This document shows, piece after piece, positions 1-11,346 of a stretch of DNA of 64,000 bases (the first letter of the stretch is position 1; every line of letters starts with the position of its first letter). The position numbers and the translations under genes were made by a program. The notes under the pieces are model-generated. The model saw only the letters and a program-made list of their open reading frames with translations, ran no database searches and was not told the DNA's origin. Source of the stretch: Loxodes magnus (lineage: Eukaryota; Ciliophora; Karyorelictea; Loxodida; Loxodidae); assembly GCA_946699065.1 (NCBI GenBank), contig CAMPDV010001498.1, positions 1-64,000 on the forward strand, read 5' to 3'.

Positions 1-1573
1 AAATAAAATAATAAAAAATAAAAGAAAGAGAACATAAATAATAATATCAATATATGCCTATTGTTGAATATCATTTTAGCTATCTAAAACTGTCTTAATA
101 AATATTATTATAGCTTATACCACATTTCAGATAAATTAATACATAAGTTCACTTTATTTTACCAATAAATTCCCAAAAGTTAAAATTTAGATTGAAATGA
201 GTAAGCGATTTATAAGAATAGCTTTTATTTTATAATGCTTATAATTAAGATTTAGCTATAGTTAAATAAGCCTAAATCTAGAATAATATTAAAATATGAT
301 GCTATTTAACTTATTTATTTTATTTTTAGAACTTTAAAAATTTTAAATTTAATATGATTAATTTTCCTCAAAAAAGAGTAATTAAAAGACTAATAAATTA
401 TTTAAGCTATAAGCGTGAAAAATAAACTATGCTTATAGCAATTTATTTGATATAAATAGATTTTAGAGCTAAAGTTAAAGAAAGAAATTAAATATTTTGC
501 TAATTAAATGATTAGCTCTAAAAGGCTAAGTAATTAGCGACAGCTAGTTTTATTGCCAGATTTTATAGAAAAAACTAAAACTTAATGAAAGTTTCTAGGA
601 CCAAAGGTGATGAAAATTGGAGTAAATCTATCTAAAATCTATTTTGAAACTAGTTTATATAACTTTTTTCTTTATTGACTTTTATTCAGTAAAGTGAATT
701 TCTAAATTTATTCATTTATATCATTTTATAAAGGTTTAAACAAGCTACCTTTTTATTTCTTTGAATAAAAACTTAATGATCCCTATCTATTATAGATAAT
801 TAATGATTATCTCATAAATAAGCTAAATAATTAGATTCAATTAGTTTATAGATTTAAATAAGTTCTACCTTTATAAGGGCTATTGTTTATAACTTAAGCT
901 ATAAATTTGTATAAAAGAAAGTTTTGCTCAACAAGCACTTATAAATTAATAATTGTAAATAAGAGAACCTGCATATGCTTTAAACTATCTTTATTAGATT
1001 AAAAAGTTTAAAAAAGTAAGCTGTAGAATATCATCGAATATAAAGAGTATTATAGTGCTAAACTTAAAGACATCTATTTGCGAAATAAATTAGTATGTTT
1101 TTTATTATTCTAAAAGATTTAAAAATGTATAAAATAGATAATAAATACTTATAATAAGTCAATTATGCTTAAAATATAATAATTTAATTTGTTGCTATAA
1201 ACTCATTTAAAAGTTCTAGCCTTATGATAGTTATAGATGAAGAAAGAAAATTTCGCTTTGATAAATGAATTTATTTGAATTAGAGATTATTTAAGCTAGA
1301 AAAGTTATTGATGAAATGAGTTTATTTAAGATGATAGTTATATAAACTGTATCTACTATTAAATTATATTCCATAATTAATCCTTAGGAGAAGTTTGTGG
1401 GTTATTTTAATATCTTTGAAGGATTTTTTGAATATAACTAATAGAAAAAACTTTTTTAATTCACTTTTTGATTTTGAGAAAAGTTAACTGATTACAAAGG
1501 AAAAATGAAAAAATAGTTGAATATGCTTATCTAGAAACTAAGAAAAATTAATATATGTATTACTCAATCTTGA
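1..1573 (+). CDS. Unrecognised plus-strand gene, 5' end outside the window
   Basis: No known domain recognised. Reading in the ciliate code from base 3, the frame matches the longer copy at 45673-47519, which carries the ATG. The translation is rich in Leu, Ile, Phe, Lys and Gln and faintly resembles leucine-rich repeats. A GT...AG stretch of 17 bases at 1230-1246 would join the main frame to the last 100 or so codons, ending at TGA 1571-1573. The gene ends 44 bases before the stop of the convergent WWE-PARP gene. Relative to the second copy there is an extra A near 613 and a missing A near 802, so about 63 codons are read in a shifted frame and the frame is then restored. Without a domain match this is a tentative call. 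Confidence 0.3.
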
Positions 1574-1617
1574 TAATTAAAATTTTTTATGATATAGTTT
1601 TAAATTGAATTGGTTTC

Positions 1618-4494
1618 TCATATTTTAGTAAATTTTATAAGAAAAGAAGGACAAGCTTTCACGTTTTCTAACAAATAGTGCTTGCTTTCATAATAAAGGT
1701 TGTTAGAGTTAGTATTCTGATTAGAGATATTAGAGGGATTCTAAATTTGCGAATTTACGTATAAATTTGGTTCCTGTACTTCTGCCTCACAATATAGTAT
1801 TTGAAATTCACCTTCTTAAGCTTAGTAAGCCGATTTTATACACTCAGAAAAATTTTCTTCGAAATAATACTTATTTTTATAAATCTAAACTAATTCACTT
1901 CTGAAGCCAAAATCACTTTTACAAATTATAGAAGGTTATACCTCTTTATTTCCATAGAATAATTGCTTTTTAGTTGCTACATTGTCATGCAATTATCAGC
2001 TGTCAGGCTCTTTTCTGAAATTCTAATATTAAAACTTATTTATAATGACAATTATATTTATTATTTTTACTTAATTCATAGACTACTAAATTTTCTGTTC
2101 GATTTCTTTAAATTAAAAATGATTTAAATCTAAATCTTCCTCATAATATGAATAGGCAGTGTCTTTTCATAATTTTGGAAAAATTTATTCTTATTTGTTC
2201 GAAGAATTAGAGTTTCATTATGCTAATTCGTTTATTTTTTACTTTGCTCTTAAAACATCTCCTTTATAACCACAAATATAAAATTTTGATTATTAAGTAT
2301 GAAGAATTAAGCTAAATTACTCTACTGCTTATAAAACTTATATTTAGGAATTTATCTAAATTTCTTCATTTGCTTGTAAACCTTCAATTACTTTTTTGAA
2401 TTATTTAACGTTTTCAGATATTCCTCTTATTGATAAAACTTCAATTGGCTACTTAATCATTATCTTTATTAATTTAGAAACTTAATTTGTAATCCAACCT
2501 ATTTTCGTTACAGTTATTAATTTGAAATCGATTTCATATTTATTTGATTAGAAATAAAAGGAATAAGGGTTGATTTTAAATTCGTAAGCTTGATTGATTT
2601 GATAATTAATTTAAGAATCAAATAAAGTTAGTTAGTTATCATCTTCTTAAATAACTCATTGATAAATACCAGAATATTATATTTATCTTCTTATATCTCT
2701 TTTCCATTTTGTTTAAGTGTTTATTTACTTCATTTCAATAAAGTCTATTGTAAATACTTTGATTTAACTTGAATAATTGGATCTTGCATTTATCATTATT
2801 TTACTGTTTTATTAACTCAGAAAATTCTATTCTAGTTGCATTTAAATTTATTAATCGTATGATTATCATTCAAAAAAATCATCCTATCATTATCAGTTGA
2901 ATTTATAATTCGTCTTATTTTAAATCTAATTATCTATTTTGCTTCTTTTGATGGCTCTTTCATAGTTAGTTTCTTAATTTGTTTATAAATTCTATTTAAA
3001 GTTAATTTTTAATTTTATATGCCTTTGTTGCTTTTCTGAAAAAACCTAAAATTTGTAATTTTTTTTGTTTTTATTAAAAGCATTTTCTATTTATAACTAT
3101 AGTTCGGGAGAATAAGGCTTTCATTACTTTTCATCATCTTCCCAGCACCACTCATAATTAAATTATTATTTTATTGAATTTGTAGATTAATAGTTTTAAA
3201 ATTTCATAGTCTTAAAGGAATATTCAACACCGTATTAATTTTAAAGAGATTATAGCAATTACTTTCCTTCCTGACTTAGCAAAAAATTAAGTTCTGAGGG
3301 AGAAACTATTTCAATATTTAAATTACTAATGGTTAAATTTCTCAAAGCTTCTTTAATTTATTAACTAACACTTTAAATAGCTTAGTCATTACGAGCTTGT
3401 ATTTACAAAGTTTAACTGTTTTCTAGTTTTATCAAATCGTAAGAAATGAAGCTATTTTATGCAGCTATTTGTTCTAAAATAAATTTATTATTTATAAGAT
3501 AGTAATAAGAATGCTTATCAATCTCTATACTAAGTTATTTAATAAGCTCAAAATCTTTTTCAAGTTAATTTTTTATTTTCTACAATTTTTATTCTGTTCC
3601 CTGAATTAATATTCCATCATTTTAGATCTTAAAAGAGCAACCTGGATAATCCTTCATCAATAACTTTTACTTTTGTTGAACTTAGTCAGGATTAAAATAT
3701 TTTTATTAAAATTTCTAATATGAGGCTTAGCTTAGCTATATTTTTTCTTCCTTTATTTTTTAATTTAATTTTTAATATTTTTTATAGAACTTATCAATCT
3801 TAGTTTTAGTTCCTTCTAATTTTATCTATGTATTGGTAATTTTTATATATAAAATTTGATTTAATTTATACTTTTTTTTCTTATATCAGTACTTATATAT
3901 AGGATATTTGGTCTCATCAATGACAATAGTTTCTTTCTTTTTTTACTCGCTCTACTCTTCATTTAGTATAAAATTCTAAATTTATTATATTTAACTTGAA
4001 CATTCAATTTATTAAATTGGTTATTAAATATTCTAATTTGCTTTCTCTACAGATTATTAGTTAGTGTTAGATCCAGCTTGTATTTACTTTTTTATAATTA
4101 GAGGTTATGCTTAGTTCTTTTTTATTTTACTATGCACATATTGCAGCTTATTCAAATCAATAGATTTAATCTACAAATTTTCTTGCTATAATTTTTATTT
4201 TACTTCAGAGAAATTCTAACTAATAAACGCTTATTTCGTAGGAAAAATCTTTGTTACTTACTCTTTTAAATGTGGTAGCTTATAGGGTTCAAATCAATTC
4301 CCTTAGCTTTTTCTTAATTCATTATAAGCCTTATACAGCTATAAGACCTCCTATCCTTTTAACTACATCAACTCAATCAGTTATTTTAACTCTTATATGG
4401 ATGAACTCTGAAGAGTCTAAGCAGTTAGTGAAAGGGTTTGTAACTAGGTTCTAATATTATTCAAAGCATACTAAGAAATTCAGTCTGAATTCAT
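1618..4494 (-). CDS. SAM-like / KH-like / triple WWE / degenerate PARP protein (958 aa)
   Basis: Full-length family member, uninterrupted in the ciliate code (959 codons including the TGA). It starts M-N-S-D-W-I-S. A helical SAM-like module covers about residues 4-60. KH-like repeats follow (a P-G-C-S-F-K motif near 290). Three WWE domains begin near residues 443, 533 and 610; they bind ADP-ribose polymers in known proteins. The C-terminal PARP fold (about 840-958) reads L-F-Y-G-N where active enzymes have L-F-H-G-T/S, and the G-x-G-x-Y-F-A motif is not preserved, so catalysis is doubtful. The fold ends with P-S-F-L-I-K-F, equivalent to P-x-Y-L-I-x-Y. About eleven in-frame TGA codons sit at Trp positions, including WWE tryptophans, against four TGG. 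The last internal TGA is more than 100 codons before the stop. The start is fixed by the conserved D-W-I-S start shared by all paralogs. Confidence 0.88.
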
Positions 4495-5287
4495 TTATAA
4501 TATCAAAGCTATCTAGCTAATAAATAAATAATTTCTCTTATAAAACTAAAAATCTAAAATAACTTTAAGTTTACTGTTTATTTTCTTTAGTTACAAGATA
4601 ATTTATACTGCTTTACTAGATATTCTAAAATAAACCTAATATAAAATATTTCTAGTTCATTAAACTTAACTATTTTCTATCATTATCTTAGGAGTTTAAC
4701 TAGGTAGTGAGTTGATGAGAAGAGAGATAAATAGCAAGAAAATTTAGAATAAAGACTAAGAGTTAAGGTTATAATAATGGAATATAACTTAAATATGAGA
4801 GTTAAAATGATTTTTTATAAGTTTAATAAGGATTTTAAAAGGAGTGTATTAGAACCATTCTACCTAATTAAATAAAGCTATAACTATAAGAAGCATTTGA
4901 AGAGTACTTTTCTAATTTATACAGTGAGTATCTATTATCTCATTAAACTTAGCAGTTCATGTATCAAAAAGGAAAAACTAATGAGATATTAATTATTAGT
5001 ATAATCATATTCTTAATACAAGTATTAAATAAGTATATTTTAGGAGATATAATAAAATGTATACAGTTTGAAGGTAATTAAAAAAGTAAGGAGTATTAAT
5101 GAATATCTACTAAAGAATAAAAGAACTCTATTAGTTTGATAGCTTGAAATCTAGATTTTGTATAAATTTAATTTTTACAAATAGTTCCATATAAATATTA
5201 TGTCTTTCACTACTAACTTTAAGAATAATTTAAGTATCCTAGTAATAAACAATTTTACCTTTTATTGTTTGATCACTTTGTAGGAGG

Positions 5288-7023
5288 ATGAAAATAAATT
5301 AGTGAGCTGATTTTAATAAAGCTTGGTAAAAGTGAGCGAAGCATTTAGAAAGATAGCAACTAAAGATAAATAATGATGAATAAATGATGCTTAATTATAT
5401 TGATACAATATTATATTATAATATTTCTCTATTATTCAGCTTATTTGAAGAATACTTAAAATTAGCTAAGGATAAATTATTAAACTTAAAATTTCATGCT
5501 GAAGAGTTTTCTAAAGGTAAAATATCTCTTGATTATATAAAAAATCCATATAAGAAAAAATGAGATCATAACTACTTGAAAATACCTAAATAATCTGTCT
5601 CGCAATGGAAATTTGGAAGTTAAGTTTATTAATAAATTTATTTTAGCTTGGAAAATAAATCTAATTTATTAAGTATAGGTTACTTTATAGTTCTTATCTA
5701 TTTAATAATTGAGATTTTAGAATTTATTTCTGAGAGAAATTAGATTATATCAACTATTTTTAAATGGCGCTGCTATTAAAGTAAAGCTATTTATAAGTCT
5801 TTCTTATAATTAACTCCAAGAGATGTTTAATTTGATGCGGAAAGAGATGAGGGAGTTAAAGTGCAAAAATTTTAGGAAAAGCAAAAAGTAAAAAATTGGT
5901 TAAAGAAATTTGAGCCTTTTCATTTAAGATATCCAATTATCAGTCTATTTCAAGCTTAATAGTTATATTAGTTAAGTTTTAAGAAATAATTTAAGCTAAT
6001 TTATATAAAATTTATAGGCTTTAGTAACTAAAGTTTTTTTATAACAATACTAGAGAAAAATAAACCTAAAAAAGTGAATAAAATTACTAATTTAGCATTT
6101 AATAAAATAACTAAAGTAAGAAAGATGTTTAATAATCAATTTCTACAAAATTAAAAGGAAAGTGTGATTAAGAGTAATTAGATGGAATTTTCTTAGAGAC
6201 TTTGAAAAATTTAGAATTAACTAATTTAAATTTAATTAAATAGGTATTATCTAATTTTGATAACTTAGATTTTCTATATTATAATACTGAGAAAAATAAA
6301 AAAGGCAAATAATTAAAAATTAGAAATAATAGAAAACTAGGTATTATAGAAAGAGTCTTTAAACATTTGAAAAAGAAAAGAGACTCCTAATAAATAATTA
6401 AAAATAATTATCGCATAGATATAGTTAAGCAGAAATCATTATAATAGCTATAAGAAATCAGTTTAGTGAAAAATAAAAAATTTGTAGAATGTGTCAACCA
6501 CTACAAAAAATAAACTAGATTATATAAATAAAATGTGAATAGAATATGTAAAAAGAAAAATGCATCCAAGGAATGCTAGTGAAAGTTAATAAAAAATAAT
6601 GAGTATGAAGTATATTTATGATTTAATAGTTTTCTCAATTATTAAAGAGGAAATATAAAATATAGAAACTTAAATATACTAAAGGCAGCTAAATCCTTAA
6701 AGCGAAATAATAACCTAAATAAAGGTTAAATTATATAAAACTTAGTTAACTCTATTAGCAACTAAACTCTCCTTATTAAATGACATGTCTTTACTTTTAA
6801 GCATTATAAATAATAGCTAATTTCTTTAAATCACTTCTCTAAATACTAATAAGCATAAATATATAATCATCTAATAGTTTCCCTTTAAACTATAAATTCA
6901 CTATTTTAGATAATTTGGCTAAGCATCTTATCTACAAATTTAGATCTAAAGCTATTATTTAGAAAAAGGCTTCTATTTGGCTGATTTAATTTATACTACT
7001 TAGAGCTATTAAAATATAAATGA
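5288..7023 (+). CDS. Unrecognised gene, possibly F-box/LRR-like
   Basis: The frame opens with ATG at 5288 (M-K-I-N-Q-W) and gives a Lys/Leu/Phe-rich protein. Around 5700-5800 the pattern I-I-E-I-L-E-F-I-S-E-R-N followed by F-K-W-R weakly resembles an F-box. Around 6180-6290 leucine and asparagine spacing (L-K-N-L-E-L-T-N-L-N-L) resembles a leucine-rich repeat. The good frame changes near 6000-6160; a GT...AG stretch at 6116-6162 (47 bases) would connect the two, but several other breakpoints fit. The stop is taken as TGA 7021-7023, yet the same frame runs on into the start of the next gene at 7135, so TGA 7021 could be sense. In the second copy the GT is AT. Function unknown; the call rests on composition only. 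Confidence 0.33.
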
Positions 7024-7134
7024 ATTTATTTTATAATAGACTATTTCAGATTAACTAAACTAAGTTCCTCTATATTTTCTTAATTATATCATACCTTATA
7101 ACAAAAGCTTAGTAGCTATTGTGACTCATATAAA

Positions 7135-9033
7135 ATGAATTATAATTGGATTTCAGAGCTTAGTTTGGAAAATATTTAGTAGTAGCTAGAAGATTTTGAG
7201 ATGTCACCTGATTAAATTTTAATTTTGAAGGAGAGAAAATCATAAGAAATTATAGAAATTATAGAAATAATGAACATCAATAAAGGTGAGGCTTAGTAAT
7301 TGAGGGAAGCGAAGAAGAAACTATTGATGAAGTAAAGCAAGGATTAAATTGCAATAATGGTTTAAATGACTTAAAGTAATAAATTTAAGCAGCTAAAATA
7401 CACAAGAATCTCTACCTTTCAATACTTAGGAAGTTATTCTATGAATGGACTTGTAAGAATAAGAAAGTTGATAGTTATTTGATATTTAAAATAGCAAAGG
7501 GGGAGTAAAGTAAGGACTGATTTGAAGATTAAAAATTAGCTTATCTAAAAGATCAAGTTTAATAAGTTTTTCCCACTATAGAATCGATTGTGAGTTTAGA
7601 TTTTGAAGAAATAAAATCAAAATTTTAGTAAAATCAAGTAAATCTAAAGTCTTTAGACTTAACTAAATTAAAGAATATTCAGAATAAAATGCAGCCATAA
7701 AAGCCTAATTAGTTAGATATTTTATAATTAAATAATTAAGCTAACTAAAGTTAATTTTATAGTTAATATTAGGAATAAAATTTAATAGTAGTAGAAGAAT
7801 AAAAGTAGCTTTAGTAGAATATGATATAATAAAATATTATTCAAACTGAAGAACACTAAATTTATGCAAAATAGGAAAGCTCAAACTAAGAATAAATCTA
7901 ATCCTTGTAGCAAACTGAATAAAGTATTACTTAAGAGAATTATAAAATAGAAAAATATACTTTCGATAAGTATAAATATCCTATTATTTACTAATGACTT
8001 GAAGAGAAAGAATGAGAATAAGAATTTAATTTAGAAGAGATTCAGCTTTAAATAGAATTAATTGAGGTAAAAGGAAATAGACGATCATTGAACATGTTTT
8101 GCAGAGCTTATAACTAACTTAATGAAAATTTAAAGAAAAGGATAATCAGTTTAAGTTAGAAATCTTTATAAATAAATAATAAATAAATAAAAATGATTAT
8201 AGAGCGCGTAGCACCTCATTGGCGCGCAGCTCTTTCAATATTAATATTTAATATTAAAAAATGTTCTCATGTTTCTTGTTAAATTCTAGAAGTCCGATGA
8301 GTCATGTCAGCTTCTCCAAATGGGGAATCTTCTTATTAAGAATTATTCTAAAATCTTGAGTCAAATGCTTCAGTCTTTTTGAATAAGGTCCAAATAAGAG
8401 ATAGTTATTAAGTCGGTAATTAGAAGGCCCGTCAGTCAAACTTTCATACTGCTAGAGAGAACCCTCGGGGTAAGTTAGGTACGTCCCAACAGAGCTTATC
8501 CACCCTTCCCCGTGGTGGCATCTAGTGCGAGATTACTCGCAATGCAGTATACATTGCACCAGATTACCTATTAGTTTGGCTGACGCGGCCGACATCCATT
8601 TTATATATAGCAATTTGAAAAGAAATATATAAATAATGCTTAATCAACTAACTATTTTTAAATAAGAAAGGAGTTTCTAGGATGTGCATTCCAGTTGTTA
8701 AATTAAACTACATAGTTTCAACTTAAGGGAATAGCCAGCAATGTAAACCTAGCTGAACTAACAATAAAAGACAAATATTAAACACTTAACTCGTTTAAGA
8801 CTGAAATTGAGAAGGAAAAATTTGAAAATTTTGAATAAAGCTAATAATTCTAAGAATTAAAAGAAAGTCTAAATTTGCATAATCTTAGCCAATACACGTA
8901 AACATACATAGTAATAGAATTAAAGGTATACTCGAAACTAGTATTTGATAATTTCCAAGAACAACTAAAAAAGCTGGAAAAACAATTAAGCATTAATATT
9001 TATGAATCTGGATCTGATGAAGAGCAATAATGA
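7135..9033 (+). pseudogene. SAM-like/KH-like protein gene interrupted by a 439-bp GC-rich insertion
   Basis: Homologue of the intact protein at 41057-42505. It starts M-N-Y-N-W-I-S and has one SAM-like module, then a KH-like part (Y-P-I-I-Y-Q-W-L-E) that ends at S-Q-K-S-L (8168). The homologous sequence resumes at 8608 with Q-Q-F-E-K-K-Y and runs to the C-terminus S-D-E-E-Q-Q, stop TGA 9031-9033. Bases 8169-8607 between them are unrelated and GC-rich. One earlier frame change near 7360 could be a 17-base GT...AG intron (7360-7376). Codon 5 of the D-W-I-S motif is TGG here but TGA in the second copy. If the insertion is not removed from the transcript, the protein is truncated. Both copies carry it, so it predates the block duplication. 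Confidence 0.75.
8169..8607 (-). mobile_element. GC-rich inserted element, candidate structured RNA or retroposon
   Basis: This island is far richer in G+C than its surroundings. It sits exactly between two codons of the SAM-like/KH-like gene. It contains several clean hairpins: 8201-8233 (AGAGC...GCTCT with inner GCG/CGC), 8500-8518 (CCACC/GGTGG), 8527-8540 (GCGAG/CTCGC) and 8539-8557 (GCAATG/CATTGC), and a possible long-range pairing of ATACTGC near 8447 with GCAGTAT near 8544. The frames contain many TGAs and resemble no protein. On the minus strand the GC-rich part is followed by an A/T-only tail with ATTT-like repeats, as at the 3' end of some retroposons. A TTTATA string at both borders may be a short target duplication. 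I do not recognise the RNA family; 7SL, RNase P/MRP and snRNAs were considered without a match. Confidence 0.6.
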
Positions 9034-9362
9034 AATAATAAGTAAATAATTTTAATTAAACAATAAAAATATTTAAAAATATTTCTTTATTCTTAAGTAA
9101 AGCTATAGAAATATTTATATAATAATAGCTTTCTAAGCATGTATATATCTTAAATAATAAGATCATGCAACATAAATATCTATTTTTAAAATATGTGGAG
9201 AACTATTTTTGATTCTAGCTAAATATTTAGATTTTATAGAATATTTATATATTTATCTTTATTAACAATTATTAAGGTTAAAGTCTATCAAATAAATTTA
9301 ATTAAGTGAGCAACTATATTTTTCTTAATTAGATAGAATAAATAATAACATTGTTACTTAAT

Positions 9363-9390
9363 AACCTCTTAATAATTAAATTCAGAGGTT
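9363..9390. repeat. Short inverted repeat (hairpin)
   Basis: AACCTCT at 9363-9369 and AGAGGTT at 9384-9390 form a seven-base-pair stem with a 14-base A/T loop. It is kept in the second copy (about 55320-55347). It lies between the SAM-like/KH-like gene and the minus-strand ORF at 9587. Role unknown. Confidence 0.4.
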
Positions 9391-9586
9391 AATTATTAAA
9401 TTAAAGAACAAGGCTAAAGTTAATTATAACTTGGTATTTATTATACATTTCTATTTCATAGATATTTCTTAGTTCTGTAGAATTGCTAATAAAGATTTTA
9501 AGTCTATTAATATTTCTATTATTTATATTTAACTTGTCAGAAAGGTTATGTAGATTCGAACTATCTCGCTATTTAAAGTTCATATA

Positions 9587-10249
9587 TCAAACCTCTATAT
9601 TACTCATGTAGTTTTAGATTTTTCGAAAGTTTGAAAATAAATTTATTTATTCCTAACTATAGCATCCTTATTCATTCTACTTATATTCATATGTGATATG
9701 TTCTTCTATTGCTTCTTGGAAACATAACTATCTCAAAATTTGTGTGCATTTGATTCGTTTATCTCTGGGATTTCTAAGTCCGTTATTAATAGGATAAATT
9801 TCTGATAGCACTGCTTTGTCGTTGTTATTTTCCCTATTCTAACATTTTGATCTCCATTTACAAGTACTTTCTATGTGTAATGATCTAATAGAAAAATCTA
9901 AGAAATGATAATTCTTATAATTCTGAGTGTTTAAATAATAAAAATTTCCTACATAAATACATGACTTAACTTCTATTTTTTATGTTTCAAAATGATTAAG
10001 GACATCAAGTTTTAAAGACTTATATTACTAAGCTTTTGATTTAGTGTGATACATTTTAATAATTTTAGGCTTCTATTTGACTGTATTATTAACATAAGCA
10101 GGTTTGTATTCCTAGATTTAACAAATAACGAAATTTGATGAGTTAAATATATTTAAATTTATAAAGAAAGCTAGCTTTTATTATTTTTACAATTGAAATG
10201 ATAGTTTTTATTAATTATAAGGGAGATATACTTTTATTAGGGTAATCAT
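9587..10249 (-). CDS. Unrecognised 220-residue ORF
   Basis: ATG at 10249 to TGA at 9587-9589 with no internal TGA in 220 codons, in a stretch slightly richer in G+C than its flanks. The product has basic and Cys-containing segments (for example around K-W-R-S-K-C and R-I-K-C-T-Q) but no motif I recognise. If the TGA is read as Trp the frame continues past 9420 and the true end would be further left. The sequence looks unchanged in the second copy. Function unknown. Confidence 0.38.
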
Positions 10250-11290
10250 AATTAAAAAATGCAATATTTGTATTATATGATGATAGATCTTCTTGTAAAA
10301 GGTCATATTAATAAATAGATGATATTAAAGAAAATTAAGGATTATATCTAGGATAGATACTTATAGCCTGAAAATTTGATTAGGTTTAATTTAGATATTT
10401 AAGCCTATATTATCTTAAAGCTTATTACATTTTATATATCTTATTTCTAAGTTTAACGGTAAATATTTCCTTTTATCTAATTTATATAGTTATTTGTACA
10501 AATCATTTAGAATCTTCATGTAAGTGGTTAGTTATAGACATTGAAATTCCTTCCTATCTAAGATTGCTGTGCTAAATTAAAAAACTATTAGCTGAAATAT
10601 CTTATCTAGCAATTAAGCACTAAAGGACATAATAAATAAACTTATGCTTGAATAACTTTAAGTTTCTAATATAATTTTAGTTACTAAAGGAAACTATACA
10701 TCCATATGAACTTTCTTAAATTAGAATTTTAAAGTCTATATAAATTGCTATAAATAGAAAATCTTAGAAACTAAATTCAAAATTAGCATATAAATCAAAG
10801 CAAGATAAAGTGAAGGAGAGTCTATCATAATCAATATCACAAATTTATTAAATCATTTCATATCTAAATCTCTTGCTTTATTTCTAGTATTTAGTATCAA
10901 AGCAACTCTATTTTAATCCAAGTATATCTTAATAAATGTAATTACCTTATATGCTTAATCAAATATATCAACATTGAGATATAATAAAGAGATATTTTAT
11001 AAGTTTTAATCTAAAAAACAAGCTTGTTCGAGTTAGAAAAGATGCATATAATTAAATAATGATTTAATATATCCTAACTTTTTGAAAACAATTAAAAAGC
11101 CCTTAAGAAATAATAAAGTTAAGAAAATAATTATTTTCATATTACTTTTAAAGCATTTATTGCTTAATACTTCTATATATGCATTACTAATATTAATTAT
11201 TTAGCTTCCTTATATATCCAATTATATTATCCTTTTACTATATTATGTTTGCTTTTATATACTTAATTATTATATCATTTTATTTAAATA
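10250..11290. other. AT-rich interval without a supported gene
   Basis: I see no domain, no GC-enriched segment and no repeat of note between the unrecognised ORF and the structured element at 11291. Confidence 0.5.
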
Positions 11291-11346
11291 CGGTGCAAAG
11301 CCCAAGGATGCTGCTTGGAACCAACCTAACTAAAAAATTAGCGCCG
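11291..11346 (+). ncRNA. Possible three-way-junction RNA motif
   Basis: A short GC-enriched stretch in AT-rich DNA can fold as three helices: CGGTG (11291-11295) with CGCCG (11342-11346), CCAAG (11302-11306) with CTTGG (11314-11318), and CTAA (11326-11329) with TTAG (11338-11341). It directly abuts the point where PARP-gene homology begins (11347). It is unchanged in the second copy at 57248-57303. I do not recognise a known ribozyme or riboswitch. It could also be the leftover end of a mobile element that carried the truncated PARP sequence. Confidence 0.35.

Noticed and set aside
4251..4454. Standard-code ORF of 67 codons on the plus strand (and its copy at 50196-50399)
   Set aside because: It is antisense to the N-terminal part of the WWE-PARP gene, which has clear domains on the other strand.
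8285..8310. Hammerhead-like string near GTCCGATGAGTC
   Set aside because: The conserved CTGATGA and GAAA core elements and flanking stems are not present together.
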